Virus record (IMG/VR): IMGVR_UViG_3300009466_000006
Span: 1 to 45,654 of that record
Direction: 5' to 3' (one strand)
From: a virus
DNA: 45,654 nt
The stretch's first letter is position 1, and the number at the start of each line of letters is the position of its first letter. Below are positions 1 to 7,621 of this stretch, in pieces. The translations under genes and the position numbers were made by a program. Below the pieces are notes generated by a model. The model saw nothing but the letters and a program-made list of their open reading frames with translations, was not told where the DNA came from and ran no database searches.

Positions 1-335
1 CCCATCATCCACAGCCCGCGACCGGGGGGTGACCACTTCAGGTTGAACAGGCGGTCGAAGGCATCTTGTGCGGATCGGTGCGCCTTGCCGTCATGCCACG
101 GCAAGCGGTTGGTCTTGCAGTGATCCTTCTGGATACTGAACATGCCGTTCACTACTCGCTCACAGACATCCACCCATGACTCTTTCGTGCCGTCCTCTTT
201 CAGGCGCGAGTACGTTCTCAGGAACGTGATCTCACCGATGGAGTTACCAGCAACATCCTTGAACCCAAACGGGGACGGAAGGTCGCGGTAGGTGTCCACG
301 AAATCGGTCGAGAGACGAAAAGAAAAAAGAGACAC
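1..335 (-). CDS. nrdJ: Class II (adenosylcobalamin-dependent) ribonucleoside-triphosphate reductase, N-terminal part
   Basis: This is the first ~111 residues of a reductase that makes deoxynucleotides for phage DNA synthesis using vitamin B12, so it works with or without oxygen. The gene runs off the left edge of the window. The translation begins near STDFVDTYRDLPSPFGF, continues with FLRTYSR and VNGMFSIQ, and reaches FDRLFNLKWSPPGRGLWMMG, which is the typical N-terminal layout of monomeric class II (RTPR-type) enzymes. The start chosen is a GTG with GAAAGG seven bases upstream; no ATG fits as well. Catalytic cysteines lie beyond the window edge, so activity cannot be judged. Confidence 0.85.
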   Translation of the reverse strand, partial: MSLFSFRLSTDFVDTYRDLPSPFGFKDVAGNSIGEITFLRTYSRLKEDGTKESWVDVCERVVNGMFSIQKDHCKTNRLPWHDGKAHRSAQDAFDRLFNLKWSPPGRGLWMM

Positions 336-368
336 AGAAATGCCTTTCAGTAGTTTGGAAGTAAAGGG

Positions 369-497
369 TTAAACGTCTGCCCAGTCATCACAGTCAGAGC
401 ACCACCAGTCCTGAATCTCGGCATCAAAGTCATAGGTGCGTTCTGAGCACCTGCGGCATGTTTTGAAGCGAGAGGGATTCATGGATACAGCCTGCAT
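369..497 (-). CDS. Small zinc-ribbon protein
   Basis: A 42-residue protein with two CxxC knuckles (TCRRCSE and WCSDCDD) that should bind one zinc ion. It lies just upstream of nrdJ. The N-terminus is uncertain: an ATG at 497 has a GGGAAGG about twelve bases upstream, while an in-frame ATG at 482 gives 37 residues with no visible ribosome binding site. It is rich in Trp and Asp at the C-terminus. Function is unknown; such mini-ribbons are common in phage operons and may bind nucleic acid or protein. Confidence 0.6.
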   Translation of the reverse strand: MQAVSMNPSRFKTCRRCSERTYDFDAEIQDWWCSDCDDWADV

Positions 498-631
498 AAC
501 GTGGTCAAGCCTTCCCCAAAAATGTATCTTGCGTGTGACATACAGTAGACACCTTGGGGTCTGCTGTCAATAGGAGAACGAGACAGACCCGCTCCATAAG
601 AAAAAACCACTGTTATCAACTCACAAAACTC
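498..631. other. Intergenic stretch upstream of the small zinc-ribbon gene
   Basis: This gap contains the left-most copy of the TGT...TACA dyad (523-551), a third copy of a 13-mer that also occurs twice inside the next gene (608-620), and an imperfect hairpin with GGGTCTG and CAGACCC arms (about 556-590). No convincing reading frame was found. It probably holds the promoter or leader for the ribbon gene and nrdJ. Confidence 0.3.
523..551. promoter_or_regulatory. Recurrent dyad, site A (degenerate)
   Basis: On the minus strand TGTCTAC, 18 bases, then TACATT. The outer TGT and TACA keep the spacing seen at eight other gaps, but the left arm is poor. It lies upstream of the zinc-ribbon and nrdJ genes. 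TACATT could also serve as a -10 box. Confidence 0.25.
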
Positions 632-1288
632 TCACTCGTCAAACGCCTGCGCAATCAACGCCGTCGTCTGCTCACCATCAAAACCGCCCCCATCAATCTC
701 CTTCAAAGCCTGCGCACGATCACCAAAAATAGAACTCAAAACACCCGCCCCACCCTGACGCTCAAACGTCATCCGAACAAACTCACGATTGTCTTCCATC
801 TTCTTCAACTGCTCCACCAATTTGAACAAACGATCAATCTCTTGAGAAACATTCGGATCAGGGTAACCACCATTCAATTCCTCGCTAAACCGCGCAAAAG
901 CCACCCTAGAGCCCTGCATCTCTACAACAGTGTTCAACAAAGCCTTCAACTGATCCTTCGTCTTAATCTCAATCGGAAGACCAAAAGCACACTCCGAGTT
1001 GTCCTTAAACGCAGGACAATTAGCAGCCACAAAACACGTATTACACTGCCGCAAAGAGGTGCTCGTTGAGCCTAAAATAGGGGCCTGTCGAATCGTCTCT
1101 GTGCCGTCCTCTGAGACCTCAACAATCTGGGTGGTCTCCACTGCCATTACGGGTAAATACTGCCTCTCAGAGGCCATTCTGGGCTCAGGAATACGGCTCT
1201 CAGGTTTCCGCACCTCGACACCACTGTTATCAACATCGCCGAACAACATTCCACCCAATCCCGTCATCAACATCTCACTGTTATCAAC
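608..1288. repeat. Three copies of the 13-mer CACTGTTATCAAC
   Basis: Exact copies lie at 608-620, 1222-1234 and 1276-1288. The latter two encode the DVDNS repeat of the barrel protein. The first lies outside any gene, just past its stop codon, so coding alone does not explain it. The TTATCAACA core at two copies differs from the DnaA box by one or two bases. Confidence 0.6.
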
Positions 1289-2152
1289 ATCGGTCGGGGC
1301 ATCCTCGGCAGTTTTGCCGCCGTCAATGATGTGAAAGTTATTCGGTGGGTTCTTTTTGTTCATAGAGTTCTCCAATTGTTGGTACGACCAGATGGCCAAT
1401 CGAGTGACTTCCTTCGGATCATCTGCAACCACGGCCTCGTAGTCCAGACCAGCGCCCGTAATGAGCGCCCGGTACCTTCGACGAGACTGGTCCTTCATCG
1501 ACTTGGGGTAGCGCACCAGACGGGTTCCGTCCCAGACGATGGTCTCCCCACGGCGCATCGGGCTCTGCCACGAACCTGTGCTGGCTGTAGCGAACTGAAC
1601 CTGACGCAGGTTCTCAGGGCTGGCAATAGCGAGACCATGCCAGACCGTCCCGTGGGTAGACGTGAACGCCCGGGTGCGAGCGGCAAGGCTGGTCTCAGAC
1701 TCTAAAGACTTGTGCGTTACGGCGATGTTAGAAAACTCTTGAGATAGTTCTACAAGATCAGAAAACCCTGCCCCAGAGTTCCAGACGGGCCAGAACTGAT
1801 CACCGGCGTCTGACCAAAAACTGCGCTGCTCCTTGACCCAATCGTGGCCCAACTGGGGCGGATCAAACTCGATAAAGCCGGCCAACCGGTCTGCGTTGTC
1901 AACCACCCACTCTTGGTAGCCGATAGCAAACTCTTCTAATTCTCTTGCGCCAAAGTTCTTAGTCTCAGAAACACCCGGGTAGGCAATGACCACAGCACTG
2001 GGATCAAAGCGCTCGGCGACAAGCCACTTCTTGGTCTTGGGCATCCCGCGCTTAACCATCCGGGCGTAAGAGACACCCATATGAGTGACACCCATCGACT
2101 CCAGAACGGTCCTGTTGCTTCCGATCTCGGCGCCCGTATAAATAATCTTCAC
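632..2152 (-). CDS. TGT/DpdA-like TIM-barrel protein with a C-terminal four-cysteine motif
   Basis: A 506-residue protein. Residues 1-260 have the rhythm of phage relatives of tRNA-guanine transglycosylase: a VSYARM strand near 28, FIEFDPP near 93, a PVWNSG strand near 122, and HGLAIASPENL followed by ASTGSW near 172-195. TGT enzymes and the phage DNA version DpdA swap a guanine base for a 7-deazaguanine. Residues 370-388 hold C-x2-C-x5-C-x8-C, fit for zinc or an Fe-S cluster. The usual barrel motifs are weakly kept, so the activity is inferred, not shown. No preQ0-synthesis genes are in the window. It is followed at nine bases' distance by HAD-like and nucleotidyltransferase genes, suggesting a joint job. 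Two DVDNS repeats occur near residues 288-310. Confidence 0.4.
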   Translation of the reverse strand: MKIIYTGAEIGSNRTVLESMGVTHMGVSYARMVKRGMPKTKKWLVAERFDPSAVVIAYPGVSETKNFGARELEEFAIGYQEWVVDNADRLAGFIEFDPPQLGHDWVKEQRSFWSDAGDQFWPVWNSGAGFSDLVELSQEFSNIAVTHKSLESETSLAARTRAFTSTHGTVWHGLAIASPENLRQVQFATASTGSWQSPMRRGETIVWDGTRLVRYPKSMKDQSRRRYRALITGAGLDYEAVVADDPKEVTRLAIWSYQQLENSMNKKNPPNNFHIIDGGKTAEDAPTDVDNSEMLMTGLGGMLFGDVDNSGVEVRKPESRIPEPRMASERQYLPVMAVETTQIVEVSEDGTETIRQAPILGSTSTSLRQCNTCFVAANCPAFKDNSECAFGLPIEIKTKDQLKALLNTVVEMQGSRVAFARFSEELNGGYPDPNVSQEIDRLFKLVEQLKKMEDNREFVRMTFERQGGAGVLSSIFGDRAQALKEIDGGGFDGEQTTALIAQAFDE

Positions 2153-2161
2153 AGAGTCCTC

Positions 2162-2650
2162 TTATTCAAAGTTCAGACTCTCTTCTTTCTGCATCCGAAC
2201 ATCAGCCGCCTTCAGGGCCTGCTGCCGGGTGCGCTCTGCGACAAGGTCATTCCACTTACGAACACCTGCCGGAGCATCTGGCCGGTACTCGGGCCGGGAG
2301 TACTCGGGGCAGGCAAACAGTAAAGAAGTGATTCCACGGCGTAATCCCTCAGCAACATATGAAGGGTTTGCATCGATGTACAGAGCGATGCCGCCTTTTG
2401 ATCGAGCAACCGACAACTGCCGAAACCTCACGTTCTCTTCAGGATCGACACAGACGGTGGAATCAATGAGGTCGTCGTAGTCAGCAAGGTTGTGCAGCAT
2501 GAGCCAGACCTCCACCTGAGTGCGGTCCTCTTCGGTCGCAAGGACAACGCGGCCAAGTACCTGCATGGCGCGGTAAATGATGAGTCCGTCAGGGATAAGT
2601 TCGCCGGTATCGTTTCGTAGGACGCCATCTACAGATAGCAAAATGTTCAT
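2162..2650 (-). CDS. HAD-superfamily-like protein, nucleophile missing
   Basis: A 162-residue protein with the layout of a small HAD phosphatase. The N-terminal strand reads LLSVDGVL where active enzymes have DxDG. The second acid is Asp8, but the catalytic nucleophile position is Ser6. A motif II-like ATEED (Thr39), a possible motif III Lys85, and YIDANP (Asp93) as motif IV are present. Without the nucleophile, normal phosphatase chemistry is unlikely; it could bind a nucleotide or partner. It sits nine bases before the barrel protein and four bases after the nucleotidyltransferase, so all three are probably co-translated. Confidence 0.5.
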   Translation of the reverse strand: MNILLSVDGVLRNDTGELIPDGLIIYRAMQVLGRVVLATEEDRTQVEVWLMLHNLADYDDLIDSTVCVDPEENVRFRQLSVARSKGGIALYIDANPSYVAEGLRRGITSLLFACPEYSRPEYRPDAPAGVRKWNDLVAERTRQQALKAADVRMQKEESLNFE

Positions 2651-2653
2651 GAT

Positions 2654-3619
2654 CTATCGCGGCGTCCTGTAGGTGGCAGCGCGGCGCACCAACGTCTCAG
2701 TGTCGGGCAGTTCCATGCCGTAAGTTTCAAAGTCGTCACGTTCCTTGGCCGACTTCGCGTAGTCTTTGAGCCGCTTCATGGCCTGAACAACTCCTGTGCG
2801 CTTTCCCGACTGCCAGCGGTAGTTTGTGAAGTCTGCGTACCCCATACCGGATGGGCTAAATCCTGCGCGGCGGCCCGCGTGAATCTCTTCGTAGAGTGCG
2901 CTCGCAGCATCAAGAGTGTTTTCAAAGTCACGCTCGGCGTTAACCCGGTGCGCAGGGTTTTGAGCGCCTCGGATCTGCTCTAGTGATTTTCCATACCTAG
3001 ACACAATGTTGAGCCCACGCTGTCGGTCGGTCTCCACGCTGACATCCCATGACGGATGAACCCGCACCATTGGGTTAGGGCTGGGCTGAACAATCCATAA
3101 ATCGCTGGTCACATCGTATGCGGCGTACGGGTTAATGAACTTGATGTCATCTGGTGCAGTGCCCACGCCAAGATTGATATAGACCGTGACCTCAAAGTTG
3201 CTTGCTCCAAAAGATACGCCATCAATGTCGGGGTACAACTCGCTGAACATATCTTTGTTGAGCATCTTGCCGATCTCGGCGTCCATGAGACCAGAGAACT
3301 CAGGGTTAGCGTGGCGAAACTGTACGTAGTCGACACCCATCATGATGTCGAGGTCTGCGGGGTCTCTGTCGGCTGCCCACTGGTAAGAAACTCCGCTGCC
3401 TGCAATCCACAACCGCGTCCACAACTCCGGGGCCATATATTTTTCTTCTAAGAATTCATATATTGTCTCTACAATCCACTCGCGTACCTGTGGCTTGAGG
3501 TGCGTTCCGTCAAAAATCCCGGGGTCAAGGCTTTTCTCCGGCTCAGAGAAATAAGAAGTACTGCTGGTAGTGACGCCAACAGGCTCGTACTCTTCGGGGT
3601 TGTATTTAGGGGACGACAT
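2654..3619 (-). CDS. Nucleotidyltransferase-fold protein
   Basis: A 321-residue protein with the Pol beta-type nucleotidyltransferase signature: GSG at 74-76, then DLD at 89-91, the usual GS...DxD metal site for transferring an NMP to protein, RNA or small molecules. A VTVYIN strand further on may carry the third carboxylate position. The C-terminal half is helical with many Arg and Lys. The substrate cannot be told from sequence; tRNA, an antibiotic-like molecule or a toxin-type target are all possible. It is first in the tight three-gene run with the HAD-like and barrel proteins. Confidence 0.6.
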   Translation of the reverse strand: MSSPKYNPEEYEPVGVTTSSTSYFSEPEKSLDPGIFDGTHLKPQVREWIVETIYEFLEEKYMAPELWTRLWIAGSGVSYQWAADRDPADLDIMMGVDYVQFRHANPEFSGLMDAEIGKMLNKDMFSELYPDIDGVSFGASNFEVTVYINLGVGTAPDDIKFINPYAAYDVTSDLWIVQPSPNPMVRVHPSWDVSVETDRQRGLNIVSRYGKSLEQIRGAQNPAHRVNAERDFENTLDAASALYEEIHAGRRAGFSPSGMGYADFTNYRWQSGKRTGVVQAMKRLKDYAKSAKERDDFETYGMELPDTETLVRRAATYRTPR

Positions 3620-3624
3620 AGTCT

Positions 3625-3831
3625 CTATGTTTCCTCAGAATCCTCTGCAAGTCGCGGCTTAATCACCTTGCGTTTGAGTGGCAGGTCCCCGTCGCCACTG
3701 GCTGGGGTCATAAACCCGCAGTCAGCATGAGCATTAGAAAACCTGTGGATCATGAGCCATACAGGGTCTTCTTCTTCGCTCTCGACCTGAAAAGAAGATT
3801 CACACGCGCCGCAATGCAGTTCGACATACAT
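3625..3831 (-). CDS. Small Cys/His protein
   Basis: A 68-residue protein of unknown function. It has CGAC near the N-terminus, then HRFSNAHADC, so a zinc knuckle of C-x2-C plus His/Cys ligands is plausible. The middle is acidic (ESEEED) and the C-terminus basic, then acidic. It lies five bases upstream of the nucleotidyltransferase gene. Confidence 0.55.
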   Translation of the reverse strand: MYVELHCGACESSFQVESEEEDPVWLMIHRFSNAHADCGFMTPASGDGDLPLKRKVIKPRLAEDSEET

Positions 3832-3837
3832 GCAGCC

Positions 3838-4119
3838 TCACTCGCTCTCAGTGCGCTTAGCCAGTGCCGCCGCGACCTTATCCGCGACAGGCTCTTCGGC
3901 ACCTGTTAAAAGACTCTTAATATCGCGCATCTGCGTGATCCTGCCGACCTCACGGGCCAGTTGTGCGCTGTAGGTCTCCACGTCCATAGGAGTGGCTTCC
4001 CGAATAACGTTCAGTGCTGGCATCTTGTCGGTGTAGACGCCGAGTGTTCCCGTCGGGTTAACAACAACCATGAAAGCAGTCACGGCATCGATAGCGTCGG
4101 GCACAACTTCTTCTGACAT
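3838..4119 (-). CDS. Conserved-looking hypothetical protein, 93 aa
   Basis: No family recognised. An N-terminal hydrophobic strand (AVTAFMVVVNPTGTLGVYTD) is followed by two predicted helices and an Ala-rich tail. Its ATG overlaps the stop of the preceding gene by one base (TAATG), so the two are probably translationally coupled. Confidence 0.55.
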   Translation of the reverse strand: MSEEVVPDAIDAVTAFMVVVNPTGTLGVYTDKMPALNVIREATPMDVETYSAQLAREVGRITQMRDIKSLLTGAEEPVADKVAAALAKRTESE

Positions 4120-4661
4120 TACAGATCTCCTCGCAGAGCGTTAATTTTTCCTTGAACAACTGAGTTGATGGGGCAGAATTGGCACAAGTAGTTTTTAGGA
4201 CCCGGTGCTTTCGAGGGATCAACAAGTCCCAACTCTTTGCGGTCTGCCTTCGTGTTTGGCAGCAATCGCTTGGCAGGGGTGTTGTAGTCAGGACAGCCAT
4301 CAGTTGGACGCAGGTGCGCGTTGTAGCACTTCAAAGCATCTTCTTGGAATGTATTGCGAGTTGCATAAAACTCGGGATCAAACTCGTCAAGACCGGCAGA
4401 CCCGCCGCCTTTGATCTGTTCGATGATCTGTTTCTTGGCTGCAGGGCTTTCCCACGTCAGTTGCGGGATGCGAAACAGGTGGCCACGGTGGGGCTCTCCG
4501 CTGGGGAACTGGTGCGGTTCTACCGCAATCTGCAGAAGGTGATCATTTTCAGGAAGACCATCAAAGAGGGGAAGTTCATCAATGGTTTGACACACCAGAC
4601 AGTAAAGGAGCCTGATGACAGGACCCGTATCGGTGGTCGGCGGGGTAATAAGATTCGACAT
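4119..4661 (-). CDS. Cysteine-motif hypothetical protein, 180 aa
   Basis: An unrecognised 180-residue protein with two cysteine groups: YCLVC near residue 20, and C...CPDY followed by CQFCP in the C-terminal half. Together these could bind zinc or an Fe-S cluster. AAGGAG lies seven bases before the ATG, a good binding site. The start codon forms the right arm of a copy of the recurrent dyad (4661-4689), so expression may be controlled there. Confidence 0.6.
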   Translation of the reverse strand: MSNLITPPTTDTGPVIRLLYCLVCQTIDELPLFDGLPENDHLLQIAVEPHQFPSGEPHRGHLFRIPQLTWESPAAKKQIIEQIKGGGSAGLDEFDPEFYATRNTFQEDALKCYNAHLRPTDGCPDYNTPAKRLLPNTKADRKELGLVDPSKAPGPKNYLCQFCPINSVVQGKINALRGDL

Positions 4662-4689
4662 GTATATGCTCCTTGTAATGCGTGGTACA
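4661..4689. promoter_or_regulatory. Recurrent dyad, site B
   Basis: On the minus strand TGTACCA, 18 bases, TACA, with the last base of the dyad being the A of the downstream ATG. The left arm matches TGTAnCA. The ribosome binding site AAGGAG lies inside the spacer. Confidence 0.4.
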
Positions 4690-4736
4690 ACACAGCCTAT
4701 GACCCCAGTCGGGGCCTGTCATGCTGAAGGCGTGCC

Positions 4737-4949
4737 TTAGCGAGTGTTTGTTACGCGAGCATCCTGTGGATACTCAGTGGTGGGGAATCCGTAGCCAAAG
4801 AATGGGTGCAGTGAGGCACGTTGCTTGGAGACGATCTCCTCGCCCTTGGCTGGGGCTGGGGTCGTGTCGGGGCGTGCCTTGCGGTACTTGCCGTCGGTGG
4901 CGCCCTCGCGAAGATCGGCGTTCATTGAGCGGTAATTGTTAACGGCCAT
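4737..4949 (-). CDS. Hypothetical protein, 70 aa
   Basis: A small, basic, mostly unstructured-looking protein with many Arg, Lys and Pro and a hydrophobic patch HPFFGYGF near the C-terminus. The start is the ATG at 4949 because GGGAGG lies just upstream; a longer reading from 4970 would start before that site. It overlaps the end of the preceding ribbon gene by eleven bases. Function unknown. Confidence 0.55.
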   Translation of the reverse strand: MAVNNYRSMNADLREGATDGKYRKARPDTTPAPAKGEEIVSKQRASLHPFFGYGFPTTEYPQDARVTNTR

Positions 4950-5160
4950 TTGGTCCTCCCATAAGGTCATTTACTTGTCGGGCGTTCTTTTGAGTCTGGC
5001 AATCGGGGCACATGTTCCCGCCGTACATGGTGGTGACAGGGTTCATCAGCATCCCACAGCCTTGGCATGTGCCTGAGCCGTTGTAGATGGTCTGTAGAAG
5101 TGCCTGCTGGCTTTGCCCCGCCATCATTTCGATGGGGAGTGCGCCGTCGCCGTCATCCAT
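4939..5160 (-). CDS. Zinc-ribbon protein, 73 aa
   Basis: Contains CQGCGM and, fourteen residues later, CPDC, a clear four-cysteine zinc ribbon in the middle of the protein. The N-terminus is acidic and the C-terminus has Asn/Gly-rich residues. The ATG overlaps the preceding stop by one base. It is one of about ten small zinc-binding candidates in this window. Role unknown. Confidence 0.6.
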   Translation of the reverse strand: MDDGDGALPIEMMAGQSQQALLQTIYNGSGTCQGCGMLMNPVTTMYGGNMCPDCQTQKNARQVNDLMGGPNGR

Positions 5161-5522
5161 TAGTTACCTGCCAAACTGTTTCGAGATGTGCCGGAGTATC
5201 CGGCGACACCACCGGAGAACCAAGACACGCGAGGGTCTGTGTACTTCCGGCCAACTTCAATAATGTCAAGAATGCCGGGGATAGTCCTGTCATAACCAAA
5301 CCGCTCGGGAAAAGGATTGACCTGCGGGAATGGGTTCCTCACCATCTCGGCCAACTCTGCGCCCGGAATCACAGCAGCGTTAACAGCCTGCTGGGTAAGG
5401 CGCTCTTCATTGGAAGCAAAAGGTCCTAGGTATTGCCATCGAGGAACTAGCGGTTTAGGAGATACCTGCGGAACCCACGCATGCGTGCGGTCATACCGAC
5501 CATCAGGAGTTTTAGCGTCCAT
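5160..5522 (-). CDS. Hypothetical protein, 120 aa
   Basis: Not recognised. Pro-rich N-terminal third, then a helix with NEERLTQQAVNAAVIPGAELAEMV, then a Gly/Ser-rich end. AGGTAAGGAAC lies before the ATG. Similar Gly/Pro-rich proteins follow at 6489-7004 and 9186-9919; they may form one group of low-complexity virion or internal proteins, but nothing proves it. Confidence 0.55.
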   Translation of the reverse strand: MDAKTPDGRYDRTHAWVPQVSPKPLVPRWQYLGPFASNEERLTQQAVNAAVIPGAELAEMVRNPFPQVNPFPERFGYDRTIPGILDIIEVGRKYTDPRVSWFSGGVAGYSGTSRNSLAGN

Positions 5523-5564
5523 GTTCCTTACCTGTCATACTAGAGTCACACTGAAGGAGTTCAA

Positions 5565-5726
5565 ATGATTGAGTTAACCGAAGACGAATTTGCGACGGTT
5601 TACGAAGCGTTGCGATTGGTTACGCACACCTACACTGAAGAAGAAGTTCCGCACGTTGTCGCCATGGAGCGGATGGCGTGGAATGCTGTAGAGGCTGCTA
5701 AACATAGGGCTGACCAGACCGCCTGA
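5565..5726 (+). CDS. Small plus-strand protein, 53 aa
   Basis: An isolated gene on the opposite strand: ATG preceded by GAAGGAG at good spacing, then an acidic, helical protein (ELTEDEFATVYEAL, EEEVPHVVAMERM) of 53 residues. It is below the usual ORF length cut-off. Its 3' end overlaps the convergent neighbour by 29 bases. A weak CATACT -10-like box lies about 25 bases upstream of the ATG. It resembles an independently expressed small accessory gene. Function unknown. Confidence 0.6.
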   Translation: MIELTEDEFATVYEALRLVTHTYTEEEVPHVVAMERMAWNAVEAAKHRADQTA

Positions 5727-6483
5727 CTCCCACTTTTCGAGGCTTTCCCTGCTTGGTAGTCCCCGACCTTTCAAACTCTTTGCCGCCCTCCCAAGTGATC
5801 GCCTGCAGTTGGTAAGGCTTCAGGTTCGATCCCGTGGATTCATTAATAGAGGCTGCGGCACCACGGTAAGCGTTCTCAAAGTGCTCGTACCGCGTTGTAC
5901 TCCCTGTGAGAGTTGCCGCGCTGGATATTCCTCGATCCATTGTCCAAGGCTGTAGACGGTTTACGGCGACATCGTGCGCCCTGCCATCAATAGTGACGTG
6001 CCTATCGTCAAGATTTATGTTGTGCGCAAACGAGTTTGTCTTAGGAGCAGTGCGACGATTCAAAACTTCGTCAACGTGCTCCCCCTCTAAAATTCTATGA
6101 GCCTTCGTTAAACCGACATCTGTTGCACGACTGATACTCATTCCGCTTAATGGAGAGCGGTCACCTCGATGGATGCTGTCCCAGTCCGAACGGCGAAGGC
6201 TGTGTAGTTCCCCCAAGGCCGAAATGTTGTGGTTTTCCCAGTCCATGTTGGGAGAAACCGCAGCGACAAGGCCAGAGCCTCCTAAAACTGAAGTCGAAGT
6301 GCCACGAACGCCTTTAGTCACAGCGTCATTGACCGATTCATACCAGTGTGTTCCCTGTGCCTTAGCCCTTGGAGAGGCCATGTGGTAAACGCTTTCAACA
6401 TTTTGCACCATGCTGCGGAATTGTTGTGAAGAAGACGCATCAACATTTGGGAAATCAGATTTCTTCTGGGCCACAGTTGCCAT
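5698..6483 (-). CDS. Conserved phage protein, DUF7178-like (tentative)
   Basis: A 261-residue protein with blocks I associate with a widespread phage family of unknown function: YHMASPRAKAQGTHWY, then AAVSPNMDWENN-type text, then VTIDGRAHDVA, YRGAAASINESTG and LKPYQLQAITWEGG. The His/Asp/Trp-rich blocks look enzymatic, perhaps a nuclease or glycosylase, but no catalytic assignment is possible. No strong ribosome binding site is seen. The C-terminus is basic. It is convergent with the small plus-strand gene. Confidence 0.6.
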   Translation of the reverse strand: MATVAQKKSDFPNVDASSSQQFRSMVQNVESVYHMASPRAKAQGTHWYESVNDAVTKGVRGTSTSVLGGSGLVAAVSPNMDWENHNISALGELHSLRRSDWDSIHRGDRSPLSGMSISRATDVGLTKAHRILEGEHVDEVLNRRTAPKTNSFAHNINLDDRHVTIDGRAHDVAVNRLQPWTMDRGISSAATLTGSTTRYEHFENAYRGAAASINESTGSNLKPYQLQAITWEGGKEFERSGTTKQGKPRKVGVRRSGQPYV

Positions 6484-6488
6484 TTACA

Positions 6489-7004
6489 TCACGCCCATGC
6501 CGGTCGGAGTCGGGTTAATTGCTCGCGGCGGCGGGGACCCATTTCGGGTGCGACGTTGTTAGGCATGTCGACTTTGCCGTCGTTGACGAGGTGTGTGGGC
6601 TGGATCTTCAGAGAAGCCAGCACGGTCTTACGGCCCTTAAACTGATTTCCGATGCCGGTCTCGGCGCCCCACTCGGAAGGCCAGATGTAGTCGTTGGGGT
6701 CGATGCGCTCGCCCTTGTGGACTCCGCGCTGGTAAGACTTCTGGTTGACTCTGGTCTTGAGAGAGTCCAGAACGGCGTCTGAAATAGAGTTGGGCTTTCC
6801 CTTGTCATCCCGGCGGGAACGGATAGTTCCTAGGTAGCCGTCGGGGTACTCCGCGTGGGGAACACGGCCTGTGCCCATGCGGGCGTAGTCAAGATCTGAT
6901 CGGGCAACGGGTACACCGCCGCCGCCAAAGTTGAATGAGCCATACATCCCGCCCGCGCCCATGGCGGACCAGTTCTGCTGAGGGTTAAGATTGTTGTACG
7001 GCAT
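6489..7004 (-). CDS. Hypothetical protein, 171 aa
   Basis: Unrecognised. The N-terminus is Asn/Gly-rich (MGAGGMYGSFNFGGGG), the centre basic, and the end Arg-rich. There is no ribosome binding site before the ATG; instead the start codon completes the right arm of dyad site C, so a leaderless or regulated transcript is possible. It might be a minor internal virion protein. Confidence 0.55.
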   Translation of the reverse strand: MPYNNLNPQQNWSAMGAGGMYGSFNFGGGGVPVARSDLDYARMGTGRVPHAEYPDGYLGTIRSRRDDKGKPNSISDAVLDSLKTRVNQKSYQRGVHKGERIDPNDYIWPSEWGAETGIGNQFKGRKTVLASLKIQPTHLVNDGKVDMPNNVAPEMGPRRREQLTRLRPAWA

Positions 7005-7032
7005 GTAGTAATGGTTGCAAACTCATGCTACA
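7004..7032. promoter_or_regulatory. Recurrent dyad, site C
   Basis: On the minus strand TGTAGCA, 15 bases, TACTACA. The left arm is the exact half-site and the right arm differs by one base. The dyad ends on the A of the start codon of the 171-residue protein gene. Confidence 0.5.
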
Positions 7033-7045
7033 AATACAGCGCTTA

Positions 7046-7600
7046 CTATTTGGGAGCGTTCCTTGCTGCCGACTCCCTATCGCGAGCATCTCGGACGGTC
7101 ATAGCGTGCAAAGAGTTTGCAATATGACTCATCCGGGGATTAACACCCAGTTTTTCTGTCTCCCCGGTCTTCTCATTTTCTTGGGAAGATGTGATCTCAG
7201 GGAACTGATGTTGTGCAGGGTTGTGCGCGGTATACATGGCCAGTTGTGCGTTCGCCATCCCGTGTTGCAGAGCGTGCATCAGGCCAGCAGTTGACTTGCT
7301 GTATCTGTCAGAAACGTCAAGGTAGCGCTTGTCGCCGTCAGACCATGTCCCTTGGTAGGCACCTTCAGGAGCAGCGCTGTGGTTGGTAGGAACGGGCTCT
7401 TCATTGACAAGGTCTGCGTGGGCACGAACATCTTCAGGAGTGTGGTCATCGACTGTGGCCTCAAAAGATCCGCCATCGCGGACTCGGGTGTCGGGGTCGC
7501 GGGAGACGTAGTAACCGTGTGAAGGACCCTCTTTGAGAGTCTCCAAGTTTCTACTGCCGCCCTCTAGACCTGCAAACTGTGCATCGCTTATAATTGCCAT
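7046..7600 (-). CDS. Hypothetical protein, 184 aa
   Basis: Start set at the ATG at 7600 (MAIISDAQFAGLEG); the longer reading to 7885 is antisense to the plus-strand genes and has an unnatural Cys/Phe-rich text. The protein is hydrophilic with HAL/HGMANAQLAMYTAHN helices in the second half and no family I know. No Shine-Dalgarno is visible; the start lies in dyad site D, between this gene and the divergent plus-strand pair. Confidence 0.55.
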   Translation of the reverse strand: MAIISDAQFAGLEGGSRNLETLKEGPSHGYYVSRDPDTRVRDGGSFEATVDDHTPEDVRAHADLVNEEPVPTNHSAAPEGAYQGTWSDGDKRYLDVSDRYSKSTAGLMHALQHGMANAQLAMYTAHNPAQHQFPEITSSQENEKTGETEKLGVNPRMSHIANSLHAMTVRDARDRESAARNAPK

Positions 7601-7621
7601 GTAGCAAGTATCGCGTATAAA
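7594..7621 (+). promoter_or_regulatory. Sigma70-like promoter for the plus-strand pair
   Basis: TTGCCA and TATAAA separated by 16 bases, with the ATG of the first plus-strand gene 22 bases after the -10. The recurrent dyad overlaps this promoter, which fits repression. Confidence 0.45.

Noticed and set aside
554-1069. 171-aa plus-strand reading frame
   Set aside because: It is antisense to the 506-residue barrel gene, and its Arg/Asn/Thr-rich text with no domains is typical of a shadow frame.
4701-4716. Hairpin CCCC-AGTC-GGGG as a terminator
   Set aside because: The stem is only four GC pairs without a U-tract downstream, so termination cannot be claimed.
5574-5774. 66-aa minus-strand frame
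   Set aside because: It is antisense to the convincing 53-residue plus-strand gene and lacks a ribosome binding site.
5823-5838. GGTTCGATCCC resembling a tRNA T-loop
   Set aside because: It lies in a coding gene, the flanks do not form a T-stem, and no cloverleaf fits around it.
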